A DNA stretch of 64,000 nt from Prunus persica (taxonomy: Eukaryota > Streptophyta > Magnoliopsida > Rosales > Rosaceae), in contig NC_034015.1 of the NCBI RefSeq assembly GCF_000346465.2, positions 7,953,393 to 8,017,392 of the forward strand, given 5' to 3'. The translations under genes were made by a program, and so were the position numbers. The notes beneath the pieces are model-generated. The model had not been told where the DNA came from, searched no databases, and saw nothing but the letters and a program-made list of their open reading frames with translations. This document shows, one piece after another, positions 25,820-37,148 of this stretch (positions are counted from its first letter, which is position 1; each line of letters opens with the position of its first letter).

Positions 25820-27190
25820 ATGGAAGAATTTAGGAGATGCTTGGAGAGACAAGAGAGAGAAAGAAGAGAGAGAAACCGTAGAGCAGATGAAGTCAATGAG
25901 TTGCAGAGACAAGTTGATGAGCAAGTTCTCATAGCAGTGGCTTTGGAAGAAGAAGAGAACCAAGGTCGCCGCCATAGTTCACAAGCCGGCCGCCGCCGGA
26001 ATGTGGAAAGACATAGGCATTCTAGGGGTAAGAATCTTTTGGAAGATTATTTTATCCCAACTTCTTTGTACTCTGATGTTGATTTTCGAAGGCGATTTAG
26101 AATGCAACCTCATTTGTTCAATAAAGTCATGCATGATATTTGCAATTATGATGCATACTTTGTTCAAAAGTGTGATGCTGCTGGGGTTTTGGGGCTTCTT
26201 CCGGAACAAAAGCTTACAGCTGTTATACGAATGTTGGCGTATGGAGCATCTGCTGATCAGGTGGATGAGATTGCCCGGATGGGGAAGTCCACTACGTTGG
26301 AGGCTTTGGTAAGATTTTGTCATGCTGTTGAAACTCTGTACACTAGGGACTACCTGCGTAGACCTACTCCCAGGGACCTCCAACGGCTTCTACAAAAAGC
26401 CGAAGCTCGAGGATTCCCTGGAATGATTGGTAGCATCGACTGCATGCACTGGCAATGGAAGAATTGCCCAACTGCCTGGCAAGGTGATTATGGAAATCGA
26501 AAAGGCCAAAAAAGTATCATCCTTGAAGCGGTTGCTGGTTTCGACACATGGGTTTGGCATGCCTTCTTCGGAGTTGCAGGATCACAAAATGACCTCAACG
26601 TGCTGGGTCAATCCCCGGTCTTCAACGATGTATTGAGAGGTCAGGGCCCCAATATCACCTATGAAGTCAATAATATAGTGTACCAGACGGGGTATTATCT
26701 AGCTGACGGCATCTACCCGAGGGGGACCACTTTTGTCAAATCTATTCCGAATCCCCGATCCCAGAAGCAAAAATTATTTGCTACATATCAAGAGGGATAC
26801 ATGAAAGATGTCGAAAGGTGTTTTGGTATCCTTCAAGCTCGGTGGTTGATTATTCGAGGTGCGGCCCGTATGTTTGATGAGGAGATCCTCAGAAACATTA
26901 TGATGACTTGCATCATCCTCCATAATATGATTGTGGAGGATGAGTATGATTATGATGCTTTAGAGGTGTACGAACCGGATCCAATGAACACGGCTTTGAC
27001 ACGGATTTATGAAAGGCCCATAGGACCAAGTGGAGAACCATTTGAGCCAGAACCGTTGGTGAGGGATGGTCATTTGATGACCCGAATGATAGATCGATAT
27101 ACAGAGATGCAATCTTCGTATATTCATGAAATGCGTCAAGTTCACTTGATGGAGCATCTATGGGCGGTGAAAGGCAATGAAGAAGAATGA
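25820..27190 (+). CDS. PIF/Harbinger transposase (HARBI1-like DDE nuclease), intact, 456 aa
   Basis: This enzyme cuts and rejoins the transposon ends at TTA/TAA targets, normally together with the element's Myb-like protein. The frame is a single uninterrupted exon. Residues 1-70 are charged and arginine-rich. Residues 70-165 carry the HTH region (GKNLLEDYF... GASADQVDEIARMGKSTT). The DDE_4-type nuclease core follows, with catalytic D207 (in GSIDCMHW), D296 (in LADGIYP) and E332 (in DVERCFG), spaced as in the family. The C-terminus contains IMMTCIILHNMIVEDE, a family hallmark. The ATG at 25820 is supported because the N-terminus FRRxLERQ aligns with that of the H2 copy. The gene lacks the frameshift found in H2. 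It may still be active if transcribed, but its partner gene in the same element has a premature stop. Confidence 0.93.
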   Translation: MEEFRRCLERQERERRERNRRADEVNELQRQVDEQVLIAVALEEEENQGRRHSSQAGRRRNVERHRHSRGKNLLEDYFIPTSLYSDVDFRRRFRMQPHLFNKVMHDICNYDAYFVQKCDAAGVLGLLPEQKLTAVIRMLAYGASADQVDEIARMGKSTTLEALVRFCHAVETLYTRDYLRRPTPRDLQRLLQKAEARGFPGMIGSIDCMHWQWKNCPTAWQGDYGNRKGQKSIILEAVAGFDTWVWHAFFGVAGSQNDLNVLGQSPVFNDVLRGQGPNITYEVNNIVYQTGYYLADGIYPRGTTFVKSIPNPRSQKQKLFATYQEGYMKDVERCFGILQARWLIIRGAARMFDEEILRNIMMTCIILHNMIVEDEYDYDALEVYEPDPMNTALTRIYERPIGPSGEPFEPEPLVRDGHLMTRMIDRYTEMQSSYIHEMRQVHLMEHLWAVKGNEEE

Positions 27191-27547
27191 TGGAGCATAG
27201 ATGCTTTGGTTATGTTTTATTTAGTTATGGTTTGGTTGTGTTGTATTTTTATTTATTATGTTTTGGTTTATGGTTTGGTTGTGTTGTATTTTTATTCATT
27301 ATGCTTTGGTTGTGGTTTGTTATTATTATTGTGCCTTGTTTGTAGTTTTTTTTATTTTTATTTTGTTTTGTTTGAAGTATGGAATATGTTGAATAAAAAG
27401 GTAATTTATTGAATACTTTGTTTATTAAATAACGAAATCTAATACAAGTCATTACGAATTACTACTACTAAAATAAAATACATGAATTACAACAACTTTA
27501 AAAGAAAACATGAAAAATAGTCATACATAAAAGGTAGGCTAACAAAT

Positions 27548-28763
27548 TTAATGGTTTCCATCATTTAACCAATCCGTGTTGCTAGGCCCATCATCCCGGA
27601 AAAGTTTTCTTCTCATAACATCCCTTCGTTCTAGTTTCCAAAATTGTTTTGTTTCAGGGGACATATGACTTGTATCCATGGCCATGGTTTCTCGATCCGT
27701 GTTGTCTATATCTTTTTTGCGCAAATACTCCCTTTCTCGTGCATACTCAGCTTGAAGGGTCAACTCGTTATCTTGGTGTTTTTGCTCCATTTCAATTCTT
27801 AGGCCATTTTGCCTTGCAATTTCCTCCAAAAACTTTGAATTATAATTGCTTGAATTACCCACTTTCTTTGCCTTCGCGGCCTTTCAGCCAATGGGCATCG
27901 GCTCCTTTTCCATGGGTGAGTCTTGACTCATAGGAGAATCAAGAGGTGAATCCGGTGCCATTGAATCACGGAGTGGCGTCTCGTTTAATACAACGTCGGG
28001 ACCCGTTGGAATAATTATGAACCGTTTGCAATATTTGACCACCTCCCAACATTCATGATGGGTGAAACTTTTTTTGCCACCCCCGGTTGCACCGAACCAC
28101 ATTTGTGCTTGTATAATCTATTTAACAAAAAAATAGAAATGCAATAAATATTTAAAATATATTGGATATGCAAGTAACAAAAAATATAATAATGAAAATG
28201 CAATTAACCTTACAAATAAATTAGAAGTGCAAGAAAATTAAGAAACAAGTGGAAATGCAAGAAATATTAACAACATATTGAAAATGCAAGACATATGAAC
28301 AAAATATTTAAATTGCAATAAATATTAACAAAATATTGATAATGCAAGAAATATGAACAAAATATTTAAAATGCAAGAAATATTAACAAAATATTGAAAA
28401 TGCAAGCAATATTAACAAATTATATATATTAAGAGATTAAACTTAATAAAACAAAAATTATAAAATACTTACCTCGTTAGTACGATTTTGCCCGCTTCTA
28501 TAGTTGTCCATCGCTTTTGCTAGGGCATTTCTCCATTTTCCCAACTCTTTATTCAGGATTTTCCACCTACTGGATAACGCCATCTCCGTACGAGTAGACC
28601 CCGGAATTTTTTCACAAAATTCGGCATGAATTTTTTTCCACATATGAAAAAATTTCATCTCATTGCCGGACACGGGACAATGACAAATTTGGAGCCAAGC
28701 CTCACACAATGAAACATCTTCCATGGTGCTCCAAGCCCCTCCGGTTTCGATAGAAGAAGCCAT
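27548..28763 (-). pseudogene. Harbinger Myb-like/NAM-associated accessory protein, nonsense-mutated
   Basis: In Harbinger elements this protein binds the subterminal repeats and brings the transposase to the nucleus. Exon 1 is 28473-28763 (MASSIETGG..., trihelix/Myb-like WSTMEDVSLCEAWL). The intron has a GT donor at 28472 and an AG before 28117. Exon 2 runs 28117-27548 (MWFGATGGGKKSF to TDWLNDGNH). Within exon 2 the codon after MPIG is TGA at 27884-27886, where H2 has AGA (RPIGRKAAKAK). The frame continues beyond it, so one nonsense change removes the C-terminal 112 residues (coiled coil plus the conserved MDTSHMSPETK block). The truncated Myb part might still fold. Confidence 0.88.
28200..28425 (-). 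repeat. AT-rich minisatellite in the intron of the H1 Myb-like gene
   Basis: ATGCAAGAAATAT(T/G)AACAAAATATT recurs every ~29 bp through the intron, about seven times. It probably arose by slippage and has no obvious function. Confidence 0.7.
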
Positions 28764-28885
28764 AAAAATGTGAAATCAAAATGCTAGATGAAAAAGAGGA
28801 AAATGTTGTGTAAAAAGAGTGAATAATAGTAGAAGTATAATGAAATGTAAGAGTATTGGTGTTGAAAGTGAAGGGTATTGATAGG

Positions 28886-28893
28886 TATTTATA
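28886..28893 (-). promoter_or_regulatory. TATA box of the H1 Myb-like gene
   Basis: The minus strand reads TATAAATA in CTATAAATACC, 123 bp upstream of the ATG at 28763. H2 has the same TATAAATACC at 50521, so the promoter is conserved between the two copies. Confidence 0.65.
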
Positions 28894-29058
28894 GAAAAAA
28901 AATATCAGAGTTTTTTAGAATTTTTTACGATTTTTTTTTCATATTTTTTCCCCCAAAAAAGCCTCAGCCGTTGGATTAATCCTCAGAAGCAGATCGGATG
29001 GCGTTGGAGGCGACATGTGGCAGCGTACCGTTGGCGCTGACGTCAGCGCGCGCTGGTT

Positions 29059-29102
29059 CAAATTTTTTTACCGTTGGCGCGCGCCAACGGTAAAAAAATT
29101 TG
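29059..29102. repeat. 44-bp perfect palindrome near the Myb-side end of H1
   Basis: Two 22-bp arms (29059-29080 and 29081-29102) are exact reverse complements with no loop. Each arm runs from CAAATTTTTTT through ACCGTTGGC to GC. H2 keeps the same arms around an 11-bp spacer (50282-50336). The DNA could extrude a cruciform or bind a dimeric protein. Confidence 0.9.
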
Positions 29103-29719
29103 AAACGCGCTAGCTGACGTCAACGTGACGCGAGTGCTGACGTCAGCAACTGCGTTTTGGACCTGGGGCTGGTTTTGCCTTCGGGCTGGCCCGAGATGGT
29201 GGGTCCCACACCACCCCCGGGCCTGGGCGCAACGTTGGAGCGAAATTTTTTTTTTTTTTCTGCCCTCGCCTCGGGCTGGGCTGCATTGATGGAAGGGCTC
29301 TAAGTTACAAACACCTGCAAACAAGCGATAAATAATCCTAAACGGCAGTACACATAATGCTAAAGCATACAATTTATAACATAGGCCTCCGGCCTTAAAT
29401 TCAACCATACATGGGCAATATAAGAGCTTTCAAAAAAACTTTAGTTTACAGAAATATAGGAGTTCAAAAAGAAATAAACAAATATCCTACAAGTACTGGC
29501 GTGTGCTGTACAGAATACTCGACATGGATCGGTGAATCTCGTCGAGCTATAGTCTAGGGGGTGCAAAACAGGAAATTGTGAGTTGACAAAAGTAATGTTT
29601 ATAACATAAATTATATCTAAACATACTAACCCCACCATTTTAGAAAAACGATGTAAATATACAATAAAATCCATCTTTATCCATATACCATTTGATACTT
29701 GAAACCTTACATTCCCAAG

Positions 29720-29723
<4 letters not shown>

Positions 29724-29762
<39 letters not shown>
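29724..29762. repeat. (CA)n microsatellite
   Basis: About 19 uninterrupted CA units inside Gypsy-like solo LTR 1. Confidence 0.95.
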
Positions 29763-29764
<2 letters not shown>

Positions 29765-31159
29765 CACCACATCATGATATGTACTGGGGAAAACAATCCA
29801 ACCTGAGGATTGTTTATTCTCAACCATATGCCGAGATCCTGCATCATACAAGTGGCTAGGGATGAGCAATCCAACCGGGGGTCTATTGCTCCTCAGCACG
29901 CATGCGGGGACTTGCATCGCTCGTGCGGCTAATCCAGTCATACGCATAGACTAACATCCTTACACACCTCCCAAAAAGTATGTGTGCCCTGATGAGTCCC
30001 AAAGACCAACTATAATTTTTTTCCATAATTTCATCATCCTTTCCATAACGAACCAGGGAAAGGTACAACACATGGTGTGTACTCACACAAATCTCATATC
30101 CTAAACCACCTGTTTATAATCATAGTAATAATACTACCCTATACCCTTTATGCGGTAACCAAAGTACAACATAAAATCATTAAAACTTCACAACATCCCA
30201 ATTCCAGTAAAACACATTTCAACCCAACCAAAACATAGTTATGCATGCACTTGCCAATATGAAAATAATATTCATTTGAAAACAAAGTCCACTCACAACT
30301 AGTCCGAAGCAAATTCATCCCTTAGAGGGTCCTTCCGACTGAGTATGAGGAGCCTAAGCACCCATGGAAATAACACAAGGATAATATTAACAGTTGAATC
30401 GAATCGAATCGAATTTAACTTAAAACTTAATTTTGTCGAAAAATAAAATGATCTCGAAAGATTTGCGGTCAACCGAGCGGTCAAACTTTCCATATCGATC
30501 AACTGAGCCCATGGGGCTCACGACCTCCGACTTCCGATCTGAAAGTTCCTATACAATCCTAGAGGCATCAGAAACAACATAATTGAAATTAAAACCGATC
30601 GAACAATCTAAACCTATCGAACTGGAATAACGCATAATAGGCGTAATATTCATTCGATAGTCAAATGGTAACCAAATTCAAATCCGATCATATCGTCATG
30701 CTCAGGACGACGTTAGATCATTCTAGGTCTAAAAACAAATCAGCGACACAAGGCCCACGCGTCTCCACCTACTAGGTGTCTCAAGAAAATTCCGACGACA
30801 GAAAATCTAAACCGAAATGAGCAATATCTATAAGGGGCAAAAAGTTTGTTCTTGGATCACGACCAAAAAGTGATCGAAAATAGATGAAAACACAATTTAA
30901 CAGTCAACCCTATATGTGTGTTTTGACAAATTTCCAATACTTCAAAATTAACTCAAACTAACTACATAAACAGGTAGAGCACGAAGAGGTGATGAAGTTT
31001 CATACCTCACTTGACGGAAATGGTTGCCGAAGTCGCTGGAAAACACACAATTAGACCAGGTCTTGGGTGGGTTTTGTAGAGGAGGACGAGATGAAGAGGT
31101 TTCGTGAAGGTTGCGACGGCACCTGAAATTGGAGTGGAAGTGATTGTTCACTGCGTGTA

Positions 31160-31162
<3 letters not shown>

Positions 31163-31196
<34 letters not shown>
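31163..31196. repeat. (AG)n microsatellite
   Basis: About 17 AG units near the plus-strand right end of solo LTR 1. Confidence 0.95.
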
Positions 31197-31199
<3 letters not shown>

Positions 31200-31483
31200 C
31201 GAAGAGAGAGATAAACCAAAAAAAAGGAATCTAGTCTGTACTTAAATTAGAACTTCGCGATATTTACGATTGTACCACTGCACTTCCGTACATCATAACT
31301 TCTTCGTTATAAATCGGAATTGAGCCTACCGCATGTTTACAAACTCGTATTCATGTGCCTATGCAATGGTGCAACTCATTTCTCCAAACAAAAGGTGACT
31401 AACGTACCCCCACTCCCAAGGGTAAAAACGTAATTTCACAATTAATTAAGTAATTAACTAATTATTTGAGACGGGGTGTTATA

Positions 31484-32520
31484 GTTTTCTTGTTGGTTTG
31501 TCTTAGAGTGTTCATGGCATAGGAATGAGTTTTCAAGCTTTCATTTTGAAAGCTACTTCTTTTTGAGAAAATCTAACCACATCTTTGCATATCAAAGTTT
31601 TAATCTCTCATATCTTTCATTTGCACAATTTTGAAAAACTTGATTTTCTCTTTAGTTTGTCAAAGAGTGTTCATGGCTTCCGGGAATGAGGTTTTCAAAT
31701 AGCTTTTGAAATCTACTTCTATTTTCGAAATCTACTTCACCCATTTAGAGTTTTTTTAGAGTAAAACTTTTACTTTGCATTCTCTTGGTGAGGTTTGGAT
31801 TTTCATTATGAGATTTTGAAAATTGGTTTTTGAAATCTGTTGTGGTTTTTTGAAATCTGCATCTAGGGTTTAGTTTAAACACTTCATCATCCTAGCTAGA
31901 TCAAATTCTCTGTTGATTTCTTCAAGAGGATGATTTCTTGAAGAAATTGACTATTTCATTCTAGAATCTATATTCATTCATCGATGACTATCCGGAACTA
32001 AGTTGCTGTGTCATGGGGTGAAGAAGCTGATGGACTAGCTGCCATTTCCATGAAGGACAAGCTACTAGCTCAACTAAGTTTGGAGAAGAACGTTGCACAT
32101 GGAGGTAGTGCTAATTTCCTAAATAGACATAAGATTGTTTGAGCTTGTGATTACTTTTTCTGTAAGAATTTTCTTGACTTAGTGGATTGCCTGGTCGGAG
32201 TGATGACCCCCTGTTTTTCCCAATGGTGGGTTTTTGGGTAAACATTTATGGTGTGATTCTCTTATTTATATGCATAATCATAGTGTATGTGTTATATATG
32301 AAATGTTGATGAATGTTCACACACCTATCACTCTAGTTGTTGCTAGAACAGGGGATGCCTAAATTAACAGGTCCTTCTGAGTGTCTAGGTTGTCACATAG
32401 TTATCTTCTAGGCTTGCAAGGATTTAAATATTTGATATGTTGTGCGTCTGTATTATGCTTATATGTTCATAAGTCTATGACTAGTTGTTGACTAGTCATA
32501 TTGTCTCCAAGTTTATTTGA
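31484..32520 (+). repeat. Copia-like LTR repeat A, main part
   Basis: The block shares ordered landmarks with 35460-36430: a TGATTTCTTCAAGAG(G/T)ATG(A/G)TTTCTT box, CCATGAAGGAC, GTGGATTGCCTGGTC, a TTTTTCCCAA(T/C)(G/A)GTGGGTTT(T/C)TGGGT box, CACAGGGGATGCCTA and CCTTCTGAGTG. The TTTTTCCCA...GTGGGTTT motif is usual near the 3' part of Copia LTRs. No coding region is present. The left part of the same repeat lies before the solo LTR, at 24780-25016. Confidence 0.6.
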
Positions 32521-32529
32521 TCACTGTTG

Positions 32530-34865
32530 TCATACATCTATCCATTGAGATTTTAATTTACCCCCTTCAATGGATTTTAATTTATCCATTGGTGACAATT
32601 CAATGTACCAATTTGCTGAACAAGGGATACAACAACTGCAGCATCCAGCTCAACAAGAAGATTAGAGATACCTTTATCCTAGTCCAAATTAAGCCCAACA
32701 TATAATCCCCAAAGTTCAGCCTCAAGGATCTGCCCCTTGCCTAAATTCACAACAAAACCACAAATCCAATCTCCATTAGCCTCACGGATCACTCCTCCAG
32801 CACCAATACAACCCGAGGCTACTCTCCTAAAACCATTCGTATTCAATTTAAACGTGCCTAAACTAGGAGGCTCCCAATTAAGTAAAAGCTGAGCTTTAGG
32901 ACTCATCTGGGCCCCCACCTGAGAAACCTTGAACTATACCCTCGCATCTGTAGAAATAACCTTAATAGGATTAGCAGCAACCTCATCACGAGGAAGAAAA
33001 ATATGATTATTCCTCCATTTCCACAGGTACCAACAAGTAAAACAAACACAATTGACCAAGGCAAACCACCACCTCAATTAGCTTTAGAAAGAAAATTAAC
33101 AATAAGCCTAGGTATGAAATCCTGCTTAAAAAATGAGAAACTAATCCATGAATAGAAAGAGCATGTCGAACACTTCGAGCCCTTTCACAATCACGAAAAA
33201 TGTGCAACATAGATTCTATAAGCCAATCACATAACCCACAGGAAGAATCATTAGCCAGCTGCCACCTCACTCCATACTAATAGGACAAGATATTACCTTG
33301 GGACGCAAGCCAAAAAAATATTTGCAACTTGGGAGGAATTTTCAACTTCCAAAGAAAAGTCCAGCTAGACTCAGGCCAAGAAGGGCCATCAAAGAATAAT
33401 TTATGAGCAGTCTTCACAGAGAAAACATCATTAGAAGAAGGATGCCATATTCGAGTATCATATAAACACCCATGAACACCCATAGAAATACTAACAATTT
33501 GTTGAACTAAATCATCAGACAAAGCTTCTCTTAACTTAAATATATCCCACCAATTATTAAGACAAAATTTGGACACCACACAGTCAACATCACAAACTTT
33601 CAAAACTCTATCATGATGTAGCAAGGATATGTCACTAAACCAACTATCCTTCCCAAATTGGACTTGATCACCCAAACCAATCCGCCACCTCAGACCTTTC
33701 AAAAGCAAGCTCCACACCATAAACAATACCTTTCCAAGTATGTGAGCTAGTCTGTTCGGTAGAATTAGGAGAATCCAAAATAGAAGCACCTTATAAATAC
33801 TTAGCTTAAAAAATATTAGCCCATAAACCATTATATTTGTTTTGAACCCAATTTTAGCTAACAAAGCTTGGTTCATTGCAGCTATCTTTGTAAACCCCAA
33901 ACCCCCTTTGCATTTAGGCTTGCAAACCAAATCTCATTAGCAAAGATGGACTTTATTTTTCTCCTCCTTGCCTCCCTAAAAAAATTACGATTCAAAGGAT
34001 CTATATGCTTGCAGACACTATCAGGAAGTTTGACTATTTGCATAGCATAAATGGGAATGGAAGAAGCCACAGCTTGAACAAGGGTAGCCCTACCATCAAT
34101 AGATAAAAGCTTACTTTTCCAAGAAGCCAACCGATTAATCACTCAATCAATCAAACCATTATAAGTAGCATGAGTTGGTCTTAAATGTAAAAGAGGCATA
34201 CCAAGATATTTCCCAAGACTTGCATCAATAGGATAACCTAGGGATGGCAAAAATCCTCATGGGGGCTGGTGCCCATCGGGTCCTAACCCTAATGGGGGGA
34301 GATTTCGTGGCTAAATAAGTATCAGGTACGGAAATCCCCGAACTTGAAAAATCCCCAACGGCTATGGGGAGGGGATGGTATTGGTGTCCCCATCCCCGAA
34401 CCCGACCCAAAAATATATATGTTTATATTTAAATAAATAAATATATAATTATAATATTTATGTTTAACCCTAAGTTAACCTCCCTCTCCTAATTCTTCCT
34501 AATCTTCTTTGGAATTTCATATTGAAATGATTTTGAATAGTTAAGTTGAACTTTATAGTTAATTTGGATGTGTTGAATGATAAATTAATATGAAACTTAA
34601 TGTTAAAATGTATGATAAATTTTTTTTATGCAAAAAAAGAAAGGATTTGGGAAGGGTATGGGGGATAGTCCCCCGACGAGGATGGGGACGGGGATGGGCT
34701 CGGGGACGGAGGAGGGATGGAGAGCGGGGATGAGGATGGCATTGTCATACCCGGCCCCTACCCGACCCGTTGCCATCCCTAGGAGAACCACATTTAAAAC
34801 TAATCTCCTTAGGGGTATTAGGAGAGCAAAAAATTACAAATTTGCCCAGAAGCCTGACAGAATAT
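32530..34865 (-). pseudogene. L1-type LINE remnant (RT C-terminus, zf-RVT, RNase H), split by a MITE
   Basis: Reading right to left, 34782-34860 gives FCSPNTPKEISFKC-like sequence and then the hAT MITE (34239-34781) interrupts. The frame resumes at 34238 with GYPIDASLGKYLGMPLLHL; 33882-34142 has SWKSKLLSIDGRATLVQAV; and 33277-33930 has CKGGLGFTKIAAMNQALLAK and the later RT region. A zf-RVT block (33007-33270, SSCGLCDWLIESMLHIF) and an RNase H domain (32530-32918, LNTNGFRRVASGC...GGVIREANGDW) follow. Several stops and shifts are present. The 5' part (endonuclease and RT core) is missing, as is usual for 5'-truncated LINEs. Confidence 0.85.
34239..34781. mobile_element. hAT-type MITE, copy 2 of the TAGGGATGG family
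   Basis: Left end TAGGGATGGCAAAAATC, right end GTTGCCATCCCTA. The 8-bp flanks are GGATAACC (34231-34238) and GGAGAACC (34782-34789), one mismatch. It cuts the LINE reading frame, so it arrived after the LINE. The interior matches 22637-23218 closely, including the TTTAAATAAATAAAT-rich middle. Confidence 0.88.
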
Positions 34866-35459
34866 CTCTAAACTATTCTTCATAACAATTCTTCGCCAAT
34901 GTAATGGGCAATGGAACTACACCACCATAAAATAATAGGATGGGAAATAAAATCGTGTCATTCCAAATTACAGTACGAAAAAAATAAATTAAACAAACGT
35001 GAATGAAACAACATAAAACTTGTGAGAATACAAAAAAGAAAGTTTGCATGTTGTTGAAGTAGTAAAGTGAGGGTACACAGAGAAATAACCACATAGTGTT
35101 TAGTTGGAAAAATTTAGAGGTAAAGAAGATAGACTATATGTAAGTGTATGCATTTTGTGATTTTCTTTTGGCTTCCCTTGATAATTTTGTAATAGGATAA
35201 TCATTGTAATTTCCCAAGCTCTAAGTTTAGATTAAGAATTACTTCTCTAGGTGTTCTTATCTGGCTATATTCTAATGGATAATAATGTGTTTTGACAAAG
35301 GTAAATTCTGCATTGTACTGCATTGCATTCACTAAATTTCTGAAGATTATGACTAGTCATCTTTCCTTCGTATGACTAGTCAACCTTTGCATTAGTAGGA
35401 TTTCCAGCTCACTGTTCTAGTTGGATCCTAACCATCTTTTTTGTTCTTTTCTGTGAAAT

Positions 35460-36430
35460 TCTCAACTGCCATGTGTACTATTATGACCTAAGAATTTTTG
35501 GGTAAAAGCCAAAAAATTCCTCATTTGGCAGCTATCTCTTTTGTGGGTGAGTTTTGAAAAGCTTCTTAGAGAACTTTCTCTTCTTCTTCCTCAAGAGTAA
35601 ACCTTCATATTTTTCATCTTTGAGTTTTTCAAATTGATTTTTTGAAAACTGCAGTTGAAATATGAAATCTACATCTTGCTAGATCAAACACTCTCTTATA
35701 TATATCTAGGTCAGATTCAAGATTGATTTCTTCAAGAGTATGGTTTCTTAAAGAAATTGGTCTTTTTTCTCTTTGAATACAAATTTCATTTTTGTTTGAG
35801 TTGGAGTTGGCTAGCTGGTGGCATGGGATAAAAGAGCTGAAGAAGGAGCTGTCATTGCCATGAAGGACTAAGCTGTTGGTTTTGCTGACCTGGAGAAGAA
35901 GATTGCACAAAGGAGTTATAGCTCATCTTCCTAAATAGACCTAGGATTTCTTGAGCTCGCTAGTGTTTCTTTGTAAGAATCTTTTTGCTTAGTGGATTGC
36001 CTGGTCAGTTGATGACCACCAGTTTTTCCCAACAGTGGGTTTCTGGGTGAACAACTTATGGTTTGCATCTCTGTAATTTTCTAGGTTTGTGCTCTTGATA
36101 TTTGACTAGTCATCGTATGATATTCATGTATTTCTGGGTTTGTGTTCTTGCTGTTGACAAGTCATCATTTTCTGCTGTTTGGTGTTTACTTAATTCTGAT
36201 GCCTTCACATACTTTCACCATAGTTGTTGCTAGCACAGGGGATGCCTAGATTGATAGGCCCTTCTGAGTGCCTAGGTTGTCACTAGTAATTCTCTAGGCT
36301 TGTAGGTACATTTTGGTATGCTCTGAGTATGTTCTTGGTTGTGGTTATGCATGTTTGACAGTTAACTAGTCATAAGCGTATTTGGTCAAGGTCTAAAGTG
36401 TGTGAATATTGTTTTGTTTTGTTTGAGTGT
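35460..36430 (+). repeat. Copia-like LTR repeat B
   Basis: This is a second diverged copy of the repeat at 31484-32520, with the same landmark order. TGACTAGTCA palindromes occur just before and within the block (35350, 35380, 36111), and half forms elsewhere. No flanking duplication or internal retrotransposon genes are visible. Confidence 0.55.
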
Positions 36431-37148
36431 CGTGTAATTTTACCCCTCGTCACCTAAGTACAAATTATACTATTGTGTTGATAACGTACTATAAACTAGG
36501 CAGAGTGTGAAAGTACCACTGAATATTAGGGTGGAATTGTATTTGCTATTATGGTTTTACACTGATAGAATTTTCTTTCTTTGATAAAGCTTTCTAACTC
36601 TAATTTCTCTCCCTCTTTTTCTTCGGATTGGTATCTCTCAAAGCCTAAAGTTTGCCTCTATTTATAGGCAGATGATATATGCTACACAACAAGAGTATTC
36701 ACTCTACAACATTAACTTATAATTGCTTCTTACTATTTGTAAATAGTGACTAAACCTATAAGTCTTCAACTTTCCGTAAAACATGGTATTACACTCAATG
36801 TTGCTGCTCATTTTCAACATGTGGCCATCCATCATTTACAACACCCTTTTTTTTTCTTCTTTTCCTTATGTTTTATTTCTTTAATGAAGCTCATTCAGTC
36901 CATCTACCATGGGATCCTTGTTCAATATCTTTTTGGGAGCCTGTTTGTCCCACTCTTAAATTTGTTCGAAACATCGTCCCAACTCTTCATAGGAACCATC
37001 TTCCTTTTCATTCTTGTGCATTTTCTTCTTTCTTTAGAATCCTAGTGCCTTTTCTTCTTGCTCAATAAGAAGAGAAAAAAAGAAGGGCAAAAGGTAATTT
37101 TTTTGTCTTTGTCGTTTATTGATTTTCCACCTTTCGTTCTTTTAGTAT
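36431..37148. repeat. Probable retrotransposon LTR debris
   Basis: GCCTCTATTTATAGGCAGATG near 36654 and an ATTGTATTTGCTATTATGG-TTTTACAC string near 36537 resemble parts of other Copia LTRs. An open frame at 36746-37045 is hydrophobic and matches nothing I recognise. It is most likely noncoding. Confidence 0.35.

Larger units (their letters stand above)
25200..29300 (+). mobile_element. Full-length PIF/Harbinger transposon H1 (4.1 kb)
   Basis: The left end GAGCAACTCCACCC and the right end (reverse complement GAGCCCTTCCATC) form short inverted repeats. The target duplication TAA lies at 25197-25199 and 29301-29303. The element holds two convergent genes: a transposase reading right (25820-27190) and a Myb-like accessory protein reading left (28763-27548). 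It sits inside solo LTR 1. It is the same family as H2 (50072-54269) in the opposite orientation. Confidence 0.93.
25017..31483 (-). mobile_element. Gypsy-like solo LTR 1, split by Harbinger H1
   Basis: The plus strand runs from TGACAAGACCTG at 25017 to CGGGGTGTTATA at 31483. On the minus strand the end therefore reads TATAACACCCCGTCTC, the classic start of Ty3/Gypsy-type LTRs. Flanking pentamers are GGTTT (25012-25016) and GTTTT (31484-31488), four of five matching. Without H1 it is about 2.4 kb and has no coding region, so it is best read as a solo LTR. A relative is at 37190-40899, with a similar start (GACAGGACCCGACT), a similar GAACCCTG block and a similar end. Confidence 0.65.

Noticed and set aside
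25979..26383. 134-codon open frame antisense to the H1 transposase
   Set aside because: Shadow of a long conserved coding exon; no independent support.
29441..29947. 168-codon minus-strand open frame
   Set aside because: It runs through the CA microsatellite (a VCVCVC run) and LTR DNA, with no family resemblance; chance frame.
32679..34142. Stand-alone RNase H or reverse transcriptase host gene
   Set aside because: Domain order, truncation, frame breaks and the inserted MITE identify a dead LINE.
36746..37068. Possible membrane protein gene
   Set aside because: The frame is hydrophobic because of T-rich DNA. No start context, family match or introns; it lies in retrotransposon debris.
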